The position numbers were made by a program, and so were the translations under genes. Source: Rhynchospora pubera (taxonomy: Eukaryota; Streptophyta; Magnoliopsida; Poales; Cyperaceae). From it: DNA of 64,000 nucleotides. The stretch covers positions 287,038,238 to 287,102,237 of the forward strand of contig CM051460.1 of assembly GCA_028095005.1 (NCBI GenBank). The letters run 5' to 3'. The notes under the pieces are model-generated. The model was not told the DNA's origin. It was given only the letters and a program-made list of their open reading frames with translations, and ran no database searches. Below are positions 1 through 9,380 of the stretch, one piece after another. Position 1 is the stretch's first letter. Each line of letters begins with the position of its first letter.

Positions 1-223
1 GGGTACCACGAGAGAGAGAATGGAGAGGAGAGTAGATTGGTGGGTCGATCTCGTGGAGAGGAGGGTTGAGGCGGCGGCGCGGCTAGGAGGAGGAGCGGCG
101 GCCGAGAGAGTTTAGAAGGAGAGGAGGGTTTTGATTTGTTTGTTTTGGGTTCGGGTGAGGAGAGAAAATGAGGACGAAGGGAGAAAAGAGGGGACGGAAC
201 GGGTCGGGTCTGGGTCGGATCCG

Positions 224-259
<36 letters not shown>

Positions 260-687
260 GGTTCCAATTGTTGGGCCCTTGTTGGCCCCCCCCCCCAAAC
301 TTGAATTTTCCATTGTCCTCAATGGTATTCTAGGGCTGTCCTCAATGGAATTGTCGAGATTTGAGATTCAAGACTTCGATTCGGACTGGATTTCATGGGA
401 TCCGGACCGAATTCACCCCCTTTTCTGAAAATCGGAAAATAAGATTGGCATTAGTTTCTGATGTCTTGGCAGGAAACCCAAACTAAATAAGTGTGCTATA
501 TTAAGCGTTAGAGCAAAAAGATAAATAAGAGATAAACGTTAGCGTTAGAGAAATCTAATAAATAATTTAAGATGCGAAGAAATTTGAAATAACGAAATTA
601 AAATAAAGAGAGAGAAAGTGAGGGAAAATCTTGGGTTGCCTCCCAAGTAGCGCTTCTTTAAGGTCATTAGCTTGACCCTCAGTCGAC
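1..687 (-). mobile_element. Athila-like element, 3' non-coding part (3' LTR not in window)
   Basis: This stretch lies downstream of the stop of the gag-pol frame on the minus strand and should be the 3' spacer of the same retrotransposon. It holds a 33-base T run (226-258; poly-A on the element strand), a C run at about 287-296 whose complement is a G-rich, polypurine-like tract, and a degenerate pair of the element's palindromic repeat (379-393 and 400-414, again 21 bp apart). No copy of the LTR start seen at 8033 (TGATGAGG on the minus strand) occurs here, so the 3' LTR is either beyond the left edge or lost. Confidence 0.55.
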
Positions 688-3600
688 TCAAAATTCGGGT
701 GGATCGAGAAGCGAAACGACTCTTGCTTCTCCTATTTCGTGATTGGCGATGTAGTGCTTCAGGCGCTGTCCGTTGACCTTGAAAGGTTCGCAATTCTTGT
801 CGCATATGTCCACCGCTCCAAAAGGATAAACTTTCGCGACTCGGAATGGTCCGGACCATCTTGATTTGAGCTTTCCAGGGAAGAGCTTGAGTCTCGAATT
901 GAATAGCAACACTAGATCGCCTTCCTTGAATTCCCGCCTTGAGATATTCCTATCATGCAACAACTTCGTTTTTTCTTTATACAACTTTGCATTTTCATAG
1001 GAATGGAAACGTACCTCATCTAGCTCATGTAAGTCCAGGATTCTCTTTTGGCCTGCTGCATGCAAGTCCATATTGAGGGTACGGATCGCCCAAAGCGCTT
1101 TGTGCTCGATCTCAACAGGTAAGTGGCAGGGCTTGCCATACACCAATTTGAAAGGGCTCATGCCGATCGGGGTTTTGAAAGCGGTTCTGTATGCCCAAAG
1201 TGCATCGTCGAGCTTCATGGCCCAATCCTTTCGTGTTCTCGTCACCGTCTTTTCGAGAATGCTCTTAATCTCGCGGTTTGAAATTTCGACTTGACCACTC
1301 GTTTGCGGGTGGTAGGGAGTTGCCACCTTGTGTGTAACCCCGTGTCTCTTTAAGAGGTTGTCGAATTGACGGTTGATGAAGTGCTTGCCTCCATCGCTTA
1401 TCACGGCCCTGGGGACACCAAAACGAGGAAAAATTATCCTTGAAAAGAGTTTAATTACCGCTTTTGAGTCGGCTGCCTTGCATGCGATCGCCTCGACCCA
1501 TTTGGATACGTAATCCACCGCCACCAAGATGTACTCATTTCCGTAGGAGGAAGGGAAGGGTCCCATAAAATCGACGCCCCAAACGTCAAAGATTTCCACC
1601 TCTTGAATCGGGTTGAGAGGCATCTCGCTTCGCTTGGATATGTTTCCCGTCCTTTGACACTGATCACAAGACAAAACAAAGGAACGAGCATCTTTAAACA
1701 AAGTGGGCCAGTAGAGACCAGATTGCAATACCTTAGCAGCCGTCTTGGAGAAAGAGGCATGTCCGCCATAAGCTGAGGAATGGCAGTGAGCGAGAACGGG
1801 TCGGACTTCCTCGTAAGGAATGCATCTGCGGTAGACATCATCGATGCCCAACTTGAACAGGTAGGGCTCCTCCAAAAAATAGTACTTGGAGTCCGATTTG
1901 AGTTTTTTTCTTTGTTGGTAAGTCATTTCGGGAGGCAGCGCACCGCTAGCCAAGTAATTGGCCAAATCTGCGTACCAGGGTGCCCTAAATTCGGACCGAA
2001 TTGGCTGGAATTCGGTCCGAATTCCAGGCTGAGAAATCCTGCCGGCAGCTCCAGAGGAAGGAATTCGGTCCGAATTAGGTGGAATTCGGTCCGAATTCTG
2101 GCATGAGAAAATTTCTGAAAATCCAGAGGCTTCAATTCGGTCCGAATTAGGGGGAATTCGGTCCGAATTACAATGAATCATCATCAGATGTTCGTCTGGG
2201 AACGATTCGTTGATCGGTAGCTCTTTCCCTTCGCTATTTTCAACATGTAATCGCGACAAATGGTCGGCCACTGAGTTTTCTGAGCCCTTTTTGTCCCTTA
2301 TTTCGAGGTCAAATTCTTGAAGGAGTAGAATCCACCTTATTAGCCTCGGTTTCGCATCCTTTTTGCCCAAAAGATAACGGATTGCAGCATGGTCTGTGAA
2401 CACTATCACTTTTGATCCCACAAGGTAGGATCTGAATTTGTCGAGGGCAAAGACGATAGCTAGCAACTCTTTCTCCGTGGTGGTATAGTTCAGTTGAGCT
2501 GGGTCGAGCACCTTGCTCGCGTAGTAAATCGCCACGGGTTTCTTGTCTCGCCTCTGACCGAGAACGGCTCCCACCGCATAATCACTGGCGTCACACATAA
2601 GCTCAAAAGGCATGGACCAGTCCGGAGGTTGCAAAATTGGTGCGGTGATAAGAGCTTTCTTCAGTTCCTTCGCTTTGTCGACCTCGATTCCGTTTGCCGT
2701 GACCACGTGTCCCAGCACGACTCCCGTCTGTACCATGAAATGGCATTTTTCCCAATTTAAGACAAGATTGACTTCTTCACAACGCTGTAAAAGGTAGTCG
2801 ATGCACATGCGCCATCCCGTCACCACTCGGGTTTGGATCAGCTCGTTTTTCTCATTCTTCACCACGGTCGTCCCGCCCTTCTTTGGAACGACATGGACTG
2901 GGCTGACCCACTTGCTGTCCGAGATCGGGTAGATAACTCCAGCATCGAGGAGCTTGAGAATCTCCTTTTTAACAACCTCTTTCAGGTTGGGGTTAAGCCT
3001 CCTTTGAGCCTCGATGGTTGGTTTGTGGTCGTCTTCCATCAAGATGCGATGTGTGCAGAAGGATGGATGGATGCCTTTCAAGTCCCCAATCGAGTACCCG
3101 ATCGCCTTTCGATGTGCTTTTAGTTCCTCCAAAAGCTTCCCTGTTTGCTCATCATCCAAAGCAGCGTTAATAATAACAGGGTAGGTTTGATTTGGCCCGA
3201 GAAACTCATACCTTAAAGTGTCGGGCAGGGGCTTTAATTCGACTTGAGGTGGCTGAACAGGGGCTGGAATTCGGTCCGAATCAGGAGTAATTCGGTCCGA
3301 ATTCTCACAGGAGAAAATTTCAGGAATTCCAGAGCCATCAATTCGGTCCGAATTGGGTGGAATTCGGTCCGAATTGATGGTGTTTTGTGGTTCTGGCTCT
3401 TCTGTCGCCTCTCTCGTCGATTCCTCCACCGCTATTACTTCTTGTATTTCGCTGAGGAACTCGTGGTAAGTCGTGAGAGCATCAAGGTACCGGTCTTCGA
3501 GTCGCTTTTCGATCGGAATCTCCTCCACATCGATTTGGTAGCAAGACTCGAGCTGGTTTGAGCATTTCATAGCTTGGTCGATGGAGTATTCCCATTGCTC

Positions 3601-6210
3601 ACCACCGACTCTCACCAGAATGGTCCCGTCCCTTATGTCCATTAAGATACCTGTAGTTCTAAGGAAGGGGCGTCCCAAAATGATGGGAACATCCTCGTCT
3701 TCCTCCATGTCCATTATCACAAAATCACCAGGTACAAAGAATTTACCGAGCTTGACTGGGATGTCCTCGATCTCACCAATGGGCATTCGGATTGACGAAT
3801 CTGCGAGTTTGAGAGTGGTGTTCGAAGGTTTCAATCTCCCGATGCCGATCCGGTCGAACACAGATTTGGGCATCAAGCTCACGCTTGCTCCATTGTCACA
3901 CATGGCCCTTTTGATCTGAGCTCCACCAATAGTGCACGGTATGGTGAATCTACCCGGATCGTCCATCTTGACGGGCATCTTCTTTTGAATCACCATGTTG
4001 CAATGCTCTGTAATCTCTGCACTTTTGAACTCTTCTAAAAGAAATTTGTGAGTAATCAGATCTTTTAAGAATTTGGCATAAGAGGGAATCTGAGTAATTG
4101 CATCAGTGAAAGGAATGGTGATTCTCAAACCTCTAATTACCTCTAAGAACCTTTTAAACTGCTCGTTTACCTTTGCTTTGGCCAATCTTTGAGGAAATGG
4201 GGCCTTTATGCGTAGATCGGGAGCCTTCAGCAGGGGATTCGGGGCAGATGTACGTTTGGCCCCTTCGAATTCGGTCCGAATTGGCTCCGATTCGGTCCGA
4301 ATTAGAGGTTCTGGAATTTGCTGCGCTCCAATTCGGACCGAATTAGATGGGATTCGGTCCGAATTCGCTTCAGGTCCAGCGGCAGATGCGACTTTCGGCT
4401 GGACTTCTTTGGGCATAGGTGGGTCCTTGTATTGGGTGCCACTCCTGAGTGTGTGCACCGCGTTGATCTCCGCGCGAGGGTTTGGCTCGGGTTGACTTGG
4501 GAGCTTCCCTTGTTCGCGAGTGTTCTGAGATGCAAAGAATCCCTCGATCATCTTTTCCACTCGCGAGGCAGCTCCGGCCTCTTTTTGGAGTTTGGCCATT
4601 CCATCAAGGAGCTTCTCATTTAAGGCATTTTGAGTCTCAACAAAGTGTTCGAGCTCAGGTGTAACGTAGGGTTTTCTTTGAAAATTCTGCCCTCGATCGT
4701 TGTTGGGCAGGGGACCTCGATTTTGATTTGGTTGGGGTGGGTTTCCAGGACGGTTGTTGTATATCCTCCTCGGGACAAACCCGCGGTTTTGAAAATTGCC
4801 TTGGTTACCACCGGTCTCGTTATTCCCATTAACTCCTTGGTACCAGTTACGGACATCCTCAAAGGAATTGACTTCCTCCGGTGCGGGATCTCCGTATTGG
4901 AGAGGGCAATCTGGAGATTTGTGCCCTTCCTCCCCACACACTCCGCACTCTTTCGAGAGCAAGTGAGTGCCACTAATTGATTGCATCTTAGCAAGCTCGG
5001 CCTCGAGATAAGCGATTCTGTCGCGAGTGTCTTGTACTTCCTTAACCTCGTGTCGGATTGGGTTGCCTCTCGACGGGTTAGGTGCCGGCCAATTGTAGTG
5101 CAGCGCACATCTCTCAATGGCTGCACGTGCTTGCTCCGCATCGAGCTGCGTGAAACTTCCACCTGAAAGAGCATCAACATTCACTTTAATACCATCATAA
5201 AGACCGTTATAGAATGAATGGATGGTCAACCAATCCTGAATTCCATGGTTAGGACAAGAGTTCTCTAGGTCTCTAAACCTTTCCCAAGCTTCCCTATACG
5301 ATTCATCGCCCCTTTGTTTGAAATTTGTGATTTCCCTCCTAATTTCAAAAGCTCTTTTTGCTGGAAAATACCGTTCGAGGAAAATACTAGCCATGGCTTC
5401 CCAATTATCTATTGACCCTCTTTTCAGTGTATTGTACCATTTTTTGGCCTTATCCCTAAGAGAGAAATGAAACAAGAGAAGTCTAATAGAATCCGGGGAA
5501 ACCCCGTTAAATTTCAACAATTTGGTGCAATCAAGAAAAGCTTGTAAGTGTGCATGCGGGTCCTCCTGGTCAGCCCCATAAAATTGGTTTTGTTGCACGA
5601 GCGCGACATGCGCAGGGTTGATCTGCATGTTGTTTGCGGCAATTCCTCTAATAACAATCGGTCCATCTACGTCTTGGACTCGAGGGGCAGAGTGCTCGCG
5701 AAGAGTTTTGTGTGGCCCCTGAGCTTCGTCGGGATTAACCGGTGCTCCGTGGATGCTACCGCCGTCATTGAAATTTCCATTGCGCTCTTCCTCGAAGACG
5801 AGTCGCTCTTGCTCGAGGGCGAGTCGTTCTTGGAGAATCCTTTGCTGTGTGGCCTCTAACTCAAGGCGTAGAGCCTCAAGTTGCCTAGCTTCATCAGTTC
5901 GATCGGCCATTGGAACGCTTGTTCCTTCGCCCGTCTGCAGATTCTGCAGGAATTCGGTCCGAATAGGATGGAATTCGGACCGAATTGGACTCTCTGGAAT
6001 TTGCTGAGTCTCGATTCGGACCGGATTGGGTGGAATTCGGTCCGAATTTGGTGCTGGTTGTTGTTGCTTCTTCCCCTTGCGAGCAGCGGCTTGCGTTGTG
6101 CTCGAGCTAGAAGCTTCGTGAGGGTTGTCTCCCTTACCCCTTAGGTTGTATTCGTGTGGAATTTGGGGTTGGGTGTTTCTTGATCCTCTAGCCAGCGTTA
6201 CCCTACACAC
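688..6210 (-). CDS. Athila-like Ty3/gypsy gag-pol polyprotein with RT core deleted
   Basis: One open frame of 1840 codons. The frame opens at a GTG (6210); the first ATG is at 5910 (codon 101), so the true start is uncertain. Domains in order: Athila-type gag (about residues 190-400); CCHC zinc knuckle with C-X2-C-X4-H-X4-C spacing (about 430); aspartic protease with CDNGAS as the catalytic loop (about 770); N-terminal RT ending at WRMCIDY (about 1135); RNase H (FELMCDASDYAVG, about 1200); integrase with HHCC zinc region (about 1475-1525), D in VDFMGPF (about 1545), D in SDGGKHF (about 1603) and E in SGQVEISNRE (about 1638). Between WRMCIDY and the conserved NWEKCHF segment the RT fingers/palm, including the catalytic aspartate pair, are absent, and a second block is missing just before the RNase H. 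Both losses keep the frame. The element cannot encode a working reverse transcriptase. In-frame NSDRI and IRTEF peptides come from the palindromic repeats. Confidence 0.9.
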   Translation of the reverse strand: MCRVTLARGSRNTQPQIPHEYNLRGKGDNPHEASSSSTTQAAARKGKKQQQPAPNSDRIPPNPVRIETQQIPESPIRSEFHPIRTEFLQNLQTGEGTSVPMADRTDEARQLEALRLELEATQQRILQERLALEQERLVFEEERNGNFNDGGSIHGAPVNPDEAQGPHKTLREHSAPRVQDVDGPIVIRGIAANNMQINPAHVALVQQNQFYGADQEDPHAHLQAFLDCTKLLKFNGVSPDSIRLLLFHFSLRDKAKKWYNTLKRGSIDNWEAMASIFLERYFPAKRAFEIRREITNFKQRGDESYREAWERFRDLENSCPNHGIQDWLTIHSFYNGLYDGIKVNVDALSGGSFTQLDAEQARAAIERCALHYNWPAPNPSRGNPIRHEVKEVQDTRDRIAYLEAELAKMQSISGTHLLSKECGVCGEEGHKSPDCPLQYGDPAPEEVNSFEDVRNWYQGVNGNNETGGNQGNFQNRGFVPRRIYNNRPGNPPQPNQNRGPLPNNDRGQNFQRKPYVTPELEHFVETQNALNEKLLDGMAKLQKEAGAASRVEKMIEGFFASQNTREQGKLPSQPEPNPRAEINAVHTLRSGTQYKDPPMPKEVQPKVASAAGPEANSDRIPSNSVRIGAQQIPEPLIRTESEPIRTEFEGAKRTSAPNPLLKAPDLRIKAPFPQRLAKAKVNEQFKRFLEVIRGLRITIPFTDAITQIPSYAKFLKDLITHKFLLEEFKSAEITEHCNMVIQKKMPVKMDDPGRFTIPCTIGGAQIKRAMCDNGASVSLMPKSVFDRIGIGRLKPSNTTLKLADSSIRMPIGEIEDIPVKLGKFFVPGDFVIMDMEEDEDVPIILGRPFLRTTGILMDIRDGTILVRVGGEQWEYSIDQAMKCSNQLESCYQIDVEEIPIEKRLEDRYLDALTTYHEFLSEIQEVIAVEESTREATEEPEPQNTINSDRIPPNSDRIDGSGIPEIFSCENSDRITPDSDRIPAPVQPPQVELKPLPDTLRYEFLGPNQTYPVIINAALDDEQTGKLLEELKAHRKAIGYSIGDLKGIHPSFCTHRILMEDDHKPTIEAQRRLNPNLKEVVKKEILKLLDAGVIYPISDSKWVSPVHVVPKKGGTTVVKNEKNELIQTRVVTGWRMCIDYLLQRCEEVNLVLNWEKCHFMVQTGVVLGHVVTANGIEVDKAKELKKALITAPILQPPDWSMPFELMCDASDYAVGAVLGQRRDKKPVAIYYASKVLDPAQLNYTTTEKELLAIVFALDKFRSYLVGSKVIVFTDHAAIRYLLGKKDAKPRLIRWILLLQEFDLEIRDKKGSENSVADHLSRLHVENSEGKELPINESFPDEHLMMIHCNSDRIPPNSDRIEASGFSEIFSCQNSDRIPPNSDRIPSSGAAGRISQPGIRTEFQPIRSEFRAPWYADLANYLASGALPPEMTYQQRKKLKSDSKYYFLEEPYLFKLGIDDVYRRCIPYEEVRPVLAHCHSSAYGGHASFSKTAAKVLQSGLYWPTLFKDARSFVLSCDQCQRTGNISKRSEMPLNPIQEVEIFDVWGVDFMGPFPSSYGNEYILVAVDYVSKWVEAIACKAADSKAVIKLFSRIIFPRFGVPRAVISDGGKHFINRQFDNLLKRHGVTHKVATPYHPQTSGQVEISNREIKSILEKTVTRTRKDWAMKLDDALWAYRTAFKTPIGMSPFKLVYGKPCHLPVEIEHKALWAIRTLNMDLHAAGQKRILDLHELDEVRFHSYENAKLYKEKTKLLHDRNISRREFKEGDLVLLFNSRLKLFPGKLKSRWSGPFRVAKVYPFGAVDICDKNCEPFKVNGQRLKHYIANHEIGEARVVSLLDPPEF
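1988..2169. repeat. Palindrome-pair cluster 1 (three pairs)
   Basis: Six copies of AATTCGGNCCGAATT (1988-2002, 2009-2023, 2062-2076, 2083-2097, 2134-2148, 2155-2169). Within each pair the period is exactly 21 bp; pairs start 74 and 72 bp apart. The repeat is its own reverse complement except for the central base. It lies between RNase H and integrase in the gag-pol frame and is translated as IRTEF- and NSDRI-type peptides without breaking the frame. Confidence 0.9.
3268..3375. repeat. Palindrome-pair cluster 2 (two pairs)
   Basis: Copies at 3268-3282, 3289-3303, 3340-3354 and 3361-3375: two 21-bp-period pairs 72 bp apart, located between protease and RT in the gag-pol frame. The spacer (3304-3339) resembles that of cluster 1 (shared GAGAAAATTTC and CCAGAG blocks), so the whole module of about 108 bp, not only the palindrome, is repeated. 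Confidence 0.9.
4268..4365. repeat. Palindrome-pair cluster 3 (two pairs)
   Basis: Copies at 4268-4282, 4289-4303, 4330-4344 and 4351-4365, between gag and protease. The second member of each pair begins with G instead of A. The shorter spacer contains TCTGGAATTTGCTG, which recurs in cluster 4. Confidence 0.9.
5951..6048. repeat. Palindrome-pair cluster 4 (two pairs)
   Basis: Copies at 5951-5965, 5972-5986, 6013-6027 and 6034-6048, upstream of the first ATG of the gag frame but still inside the open frame. Pair period is 21 bp. The spacer matches that of cluster 3. Confidence 0.88.
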
Positions 6211-6306
6211 AAGAGATTCAACAACAAAAGTACCGAATGAGTAAAAAGAATAAAAGAATGAGTCTAGTCTCTAATTACTTTAATAAGAAATAATATCATA
6301 ACGCCA

Positions 6307-6324
6307 TCCCCGGCAACGGCGCCA
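6307..6324 (-). other. Primer-binding site (tRNA-Asp type)
   Basis: On the minus strand the sequence is TGGCGCCGTTGCCGGGGA, the primer-binding site complementary to plant tRNA-Asp that is usual for Athila-lineage elements. It sits three bases from the proposed inner end of the 5' LTR (CGATCA at 6328) and just upstream of the gag-pol frame, which fixes element polarity as minus. Confidence 0.9.
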
Positions 6325-6327
6325 TTT

Positions 6328-8033
6328 TGATCGAGGGTGTGAACCAAGGTCAAACAAATAAATCCTTGTACTCGACTAGTCGCTCGTAGTAGAGTAAAGG
6401 TGTCGAACCCACAGAGATGGATATGAATATTATTCTTATTATTTCGTTAAATCTAGACAGTAAAAATCGAGAGGAGAATCGTAACTCAAATTTAACAAAT
6501 TAAAGGAAAATAAAATTATGCAATTGCAAGTAACAAGATTGTGCAAACAATTAAAATAGATATTTTTGGGGTTTTCTAACGGATAAAGATATGATAATAA
6601 AAACGCCTTAGGGTCCGATTTCACTTAGAACTGGCCACAGAGTCGCAAGACCTAGCACTTTCGTATTCGGCCTTGCTAATCCACTGTGTAAATGCTATGG
6701 TTTACCGTTTCGTTGATTTATTCAAGCCAAGGATCCATCTAGCCAAACCTAACTCCCTAACCCTCCGCTTTCGCCTATTGGGTACGGTATTTGGAATGGG
6801 ATCTAGTGTTGAATAACCCTCATCGAGTGTATTGCACCCTCAACTTTCGTTGTTCGGTGGACTTACTCGAGTTTACCAATGGTTTTCTACGAGGTATCTA
6901 GTTAGATTTTCGCCTAACTAGAAACGTTTACTTTTGGTTAATAATTGGTCGACTTTCGCCATTGACCTACCTCGAAATACTTGCACAGGACTCGATTAAT
7001 ATAATGTAAAGAAGTTCCCAACAAATGCGCGCGTACAAAAGTCGAGCAATACAAGTAGTAAACAGTCCAAACACAAGCAATTTCAATTAAAATCCCAAGG
7101 GTAATTGACTTCATCCATCAACAAAACAAATAAACCAAGCAAAACCTAGATCTAAGCTACATCGTTCCCTAAAGCAAAGAGTTTTTAGCCTAACATACTA
7201 AGAGTAACCATGCAAATAACAGAATATAGAACTAAACAATCCATAAAAACAGAAAATAGAGAAACAGTACTAGAAATGCACAAATAAACCAGTCTATGAG
7301 ATAAAACCACTGCCAAATGCACACTAGAAGGTAGGGAATCCGTCGGAGCAGCAACCACAGCGAAGTCTCGAGTCTAACCCCTGTCACAGTCGCCCAAAGC
7401 CAAGCGAAAAGAGCCAAAAATCGATCTGGATCTGCTGGAGAAGAAGGAGAGAGAGAATGGAATGAATAATGGCCCCTCTATACAAGGAAGGCGCCTATCA
7501 CATCCCCCAGCAGCTGTCACAATCAATTTCCCTCAATTTGGGCGGAAATCGAGGCTTCCAAATGGAGAAAACGCCTCCAGAATGCTGCCAGAACGCTTTC
7601 CATCTATAGCAATTCGGTCCGAATTAGGAGGAATTCGGACCGAATTGATGTCGCTGGATTTCAGAGGATCAGTCTGCACAGGAATTCGGTCCGAATTCAG
7701 GGGAATTCGGTCCGAATTGCAGGGTCTGGTTCGCGAAATGCCTCGATTCGAGCGGGGCTACTTCATTGGGCTGAGTCGGGGCTTGGTCTAGGCTAGGCAT
7801 GAGTCATCTAGCACCTGAATTGCTGCTTTCCTTGCTGGTTTCCTTGGATTCCTACAAATAAGATCAAAGTGCAAAAGGCAGTGCCAAAACTGGCAAAGAA
7901 AGGCAAAAACAGCAATAAATCAAAGCTTTAGTCACGATTTCGATGTAAAGTCCGGTCAAAATAGCAATATAAATATGAGATATCAGAGTCATAAAAGATC
8001 TGATTTAGTAACTTAATGTGGTTGTCCTCATCA
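6328..8033 (-). mobile_element. 5' LTR of the Athila-like element
   Basis: Bounded on the inside by the primer-binding site and on the outside by TGATGAGG (minus strand, starting at 8033). The termini TGAT...ATCA form the short inverted repeat expected of an LTR, and the length of about 1.7 kb fits Athila-type LTRs. Boundaries are inferred because the partner LTR is not in the window. It contains palindrome-pair cluster 5. Confidence 0.75.
7611..7718. repeat. Palindrome-pair cluster 5, inside the LTR
   Basis: Copies at 7611-7625, 7632-7646, 7683-7697 and 7704-7718. Same geometry as cluster 2 (pairs of 21-bp period, 72 bp apart) although this region is non-coding LTR. The module is therefore not merely a protein repeat. 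Confidence 0.9.
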
Positions 8034-9000
8034 AATTTACACTGGTAGAAAAAATTGAAATCCACGATTTGTTTTTCGCGAAAATAACTCATTATTGTAT
8101 CCCCATCACCTTTTTTTCAAGCTATACCTCCTTATTTTACCAATATGTTCCTTGCATCCTTATCTAAAAAGTCGCAAAACTCTTCAACTCCACCCATTTA
8201 AATTACTGCATTGATATTACCAATAACGAAAAGTCCAACATGCTAGTTTATCTCAATAAGTTTTTACAAGACATCATATATCAATGACCTAGAGCAATAA
8301 TTCATTCGTTGTTCAAAATATTCATGAATTATAAATTAATACTATCAGACTATCACAAAAATGAAAGGAATATATGAATAATTCAAACATTCATTGATTT
8401 TCACAATAAAAGCATTTGATCAATCAATCCAGGTCTAAAGCAAACGTTTGATCAATCAATTCAGATCTAAAGCATTAATTGATACTAATAATCCATATCT
8501 GCAGCAATAATTGATCAATTAAGAGACATGAAAATATCAATCTAGATCCAAATCGATTGTTCCAAAACCAATTACACATAAAAGTATAAAAAACAAAAGA
8601 AGAAATGAAACATAATTACCTAAACTTCAACAAAAGATGAATCACGAGCCGCACAATAGAATTGATCGCCAGAAATTGACGTAAGATAGCCAGAATGCTG
8701 CAAAATTGCACAAAATCGCCGATTCAGAACTAAAGAAAAATTGTGATCATGAGAGATAAAGATGAAGTACGATTTGGAACAAGAGAGAGAGATAGATCAG
8801 ATTTGCTAATTAAGAGAGAAAGCGTGCCTGAGATAGAGAGATAACATAATTAAGATTTTTCGTAGAGAGTGAAAGAGAGCAATTGAATTTTTTCCGGACA
8901 GAAGGGAATTTATACGGAGGTTTTCCGATTTAATTTTGAAACTACACATGAGCGGTACATGATGACGGGGATGGGAATAAAACCACGTGCCAGAAAAGAA
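8034..9000. other. Intergenic stretch, no gene recognised
   Basis: AT-rich DNA outside the LTR. It contains a small imperfect tandem repeat of about 33 bp (8410-8520; two good copies of TTGATCAATCAAT...TCTAAAGCA and a degenerate third). No coding sequence longer than about 60 codons with family features was seen. Confidence 0.5.
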
Positions 9001-9380
9001 AGGATGCTTTGCTAATTACTTAATTGTATAAGAGTCTGATTAAGCAACTCTCCTTATTTAATATTTTAAAAGATATCTTCAAAATAACGAACATTGTATA
9101 AGAGTCAGATTACATGAAGCAATTCTTCTTATTTAATATGGGTGTGTTTGGCATCACATGTAAACTAGAAGTTCACGAACTAGGCTAGTTCATGAGAACC
9201 AAACAACCCACGAACTAGACTGTTCGCGAACTTCTTGACTAGTTCCTAATCCCCCAATTTCTATGAACTAAGAGTTGTTTGTGGGCCTATTCGTGGGCCG
9301 TTGTTCGTCCCTAGTTCGTGAGCGAACCAAACACATATATTTATTATTTTAAAAGATATCTTCAAAATAACGAACCGGCC
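9000..9380. repeat. 70-80 bp tandem duplication, second copy split by a MITE
   Basis: A block beginning ATTGTATAAGAGT and ending ATCTTCAAAATAACGAAC occurs at about 9025-9092 and again from 9093 to 9375. The second copy is interrupted at its ATTTAATAT by a MITE (separate entry), so the duplication came first. Confidence 0.7.
9140..9336. mobile_element. MITE of about 200 bp
   Basis: Terminal inverted repeats TGTGTTTGG (9143-9151) and CCAAACACA (9327-9335). The interior has further inverted TTCGTGAAC-like motifs. Comparison with the uninterrupted duplicate shows the insertion point, flanked by ATTTAATAT on the left and ATTTATTAT on the right, a probable 8-9 bp target duplication with one mismatch. 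This size fits a non-autonomous hAT. Confidence 0.6.

Noticed and set aside
168..428. Plus-strand frame with a poly-phenylalanine run
   Set aside because: The run is the homopolymer T tract; the rest is retroelement spacer.
1780..2106. Plus-strand frames opposite the gag-pol gene rich in EFGPN-type repeats
   Set aside because: These are shadow frames made open by the palindromic repeat, which lacks stops in all frames.
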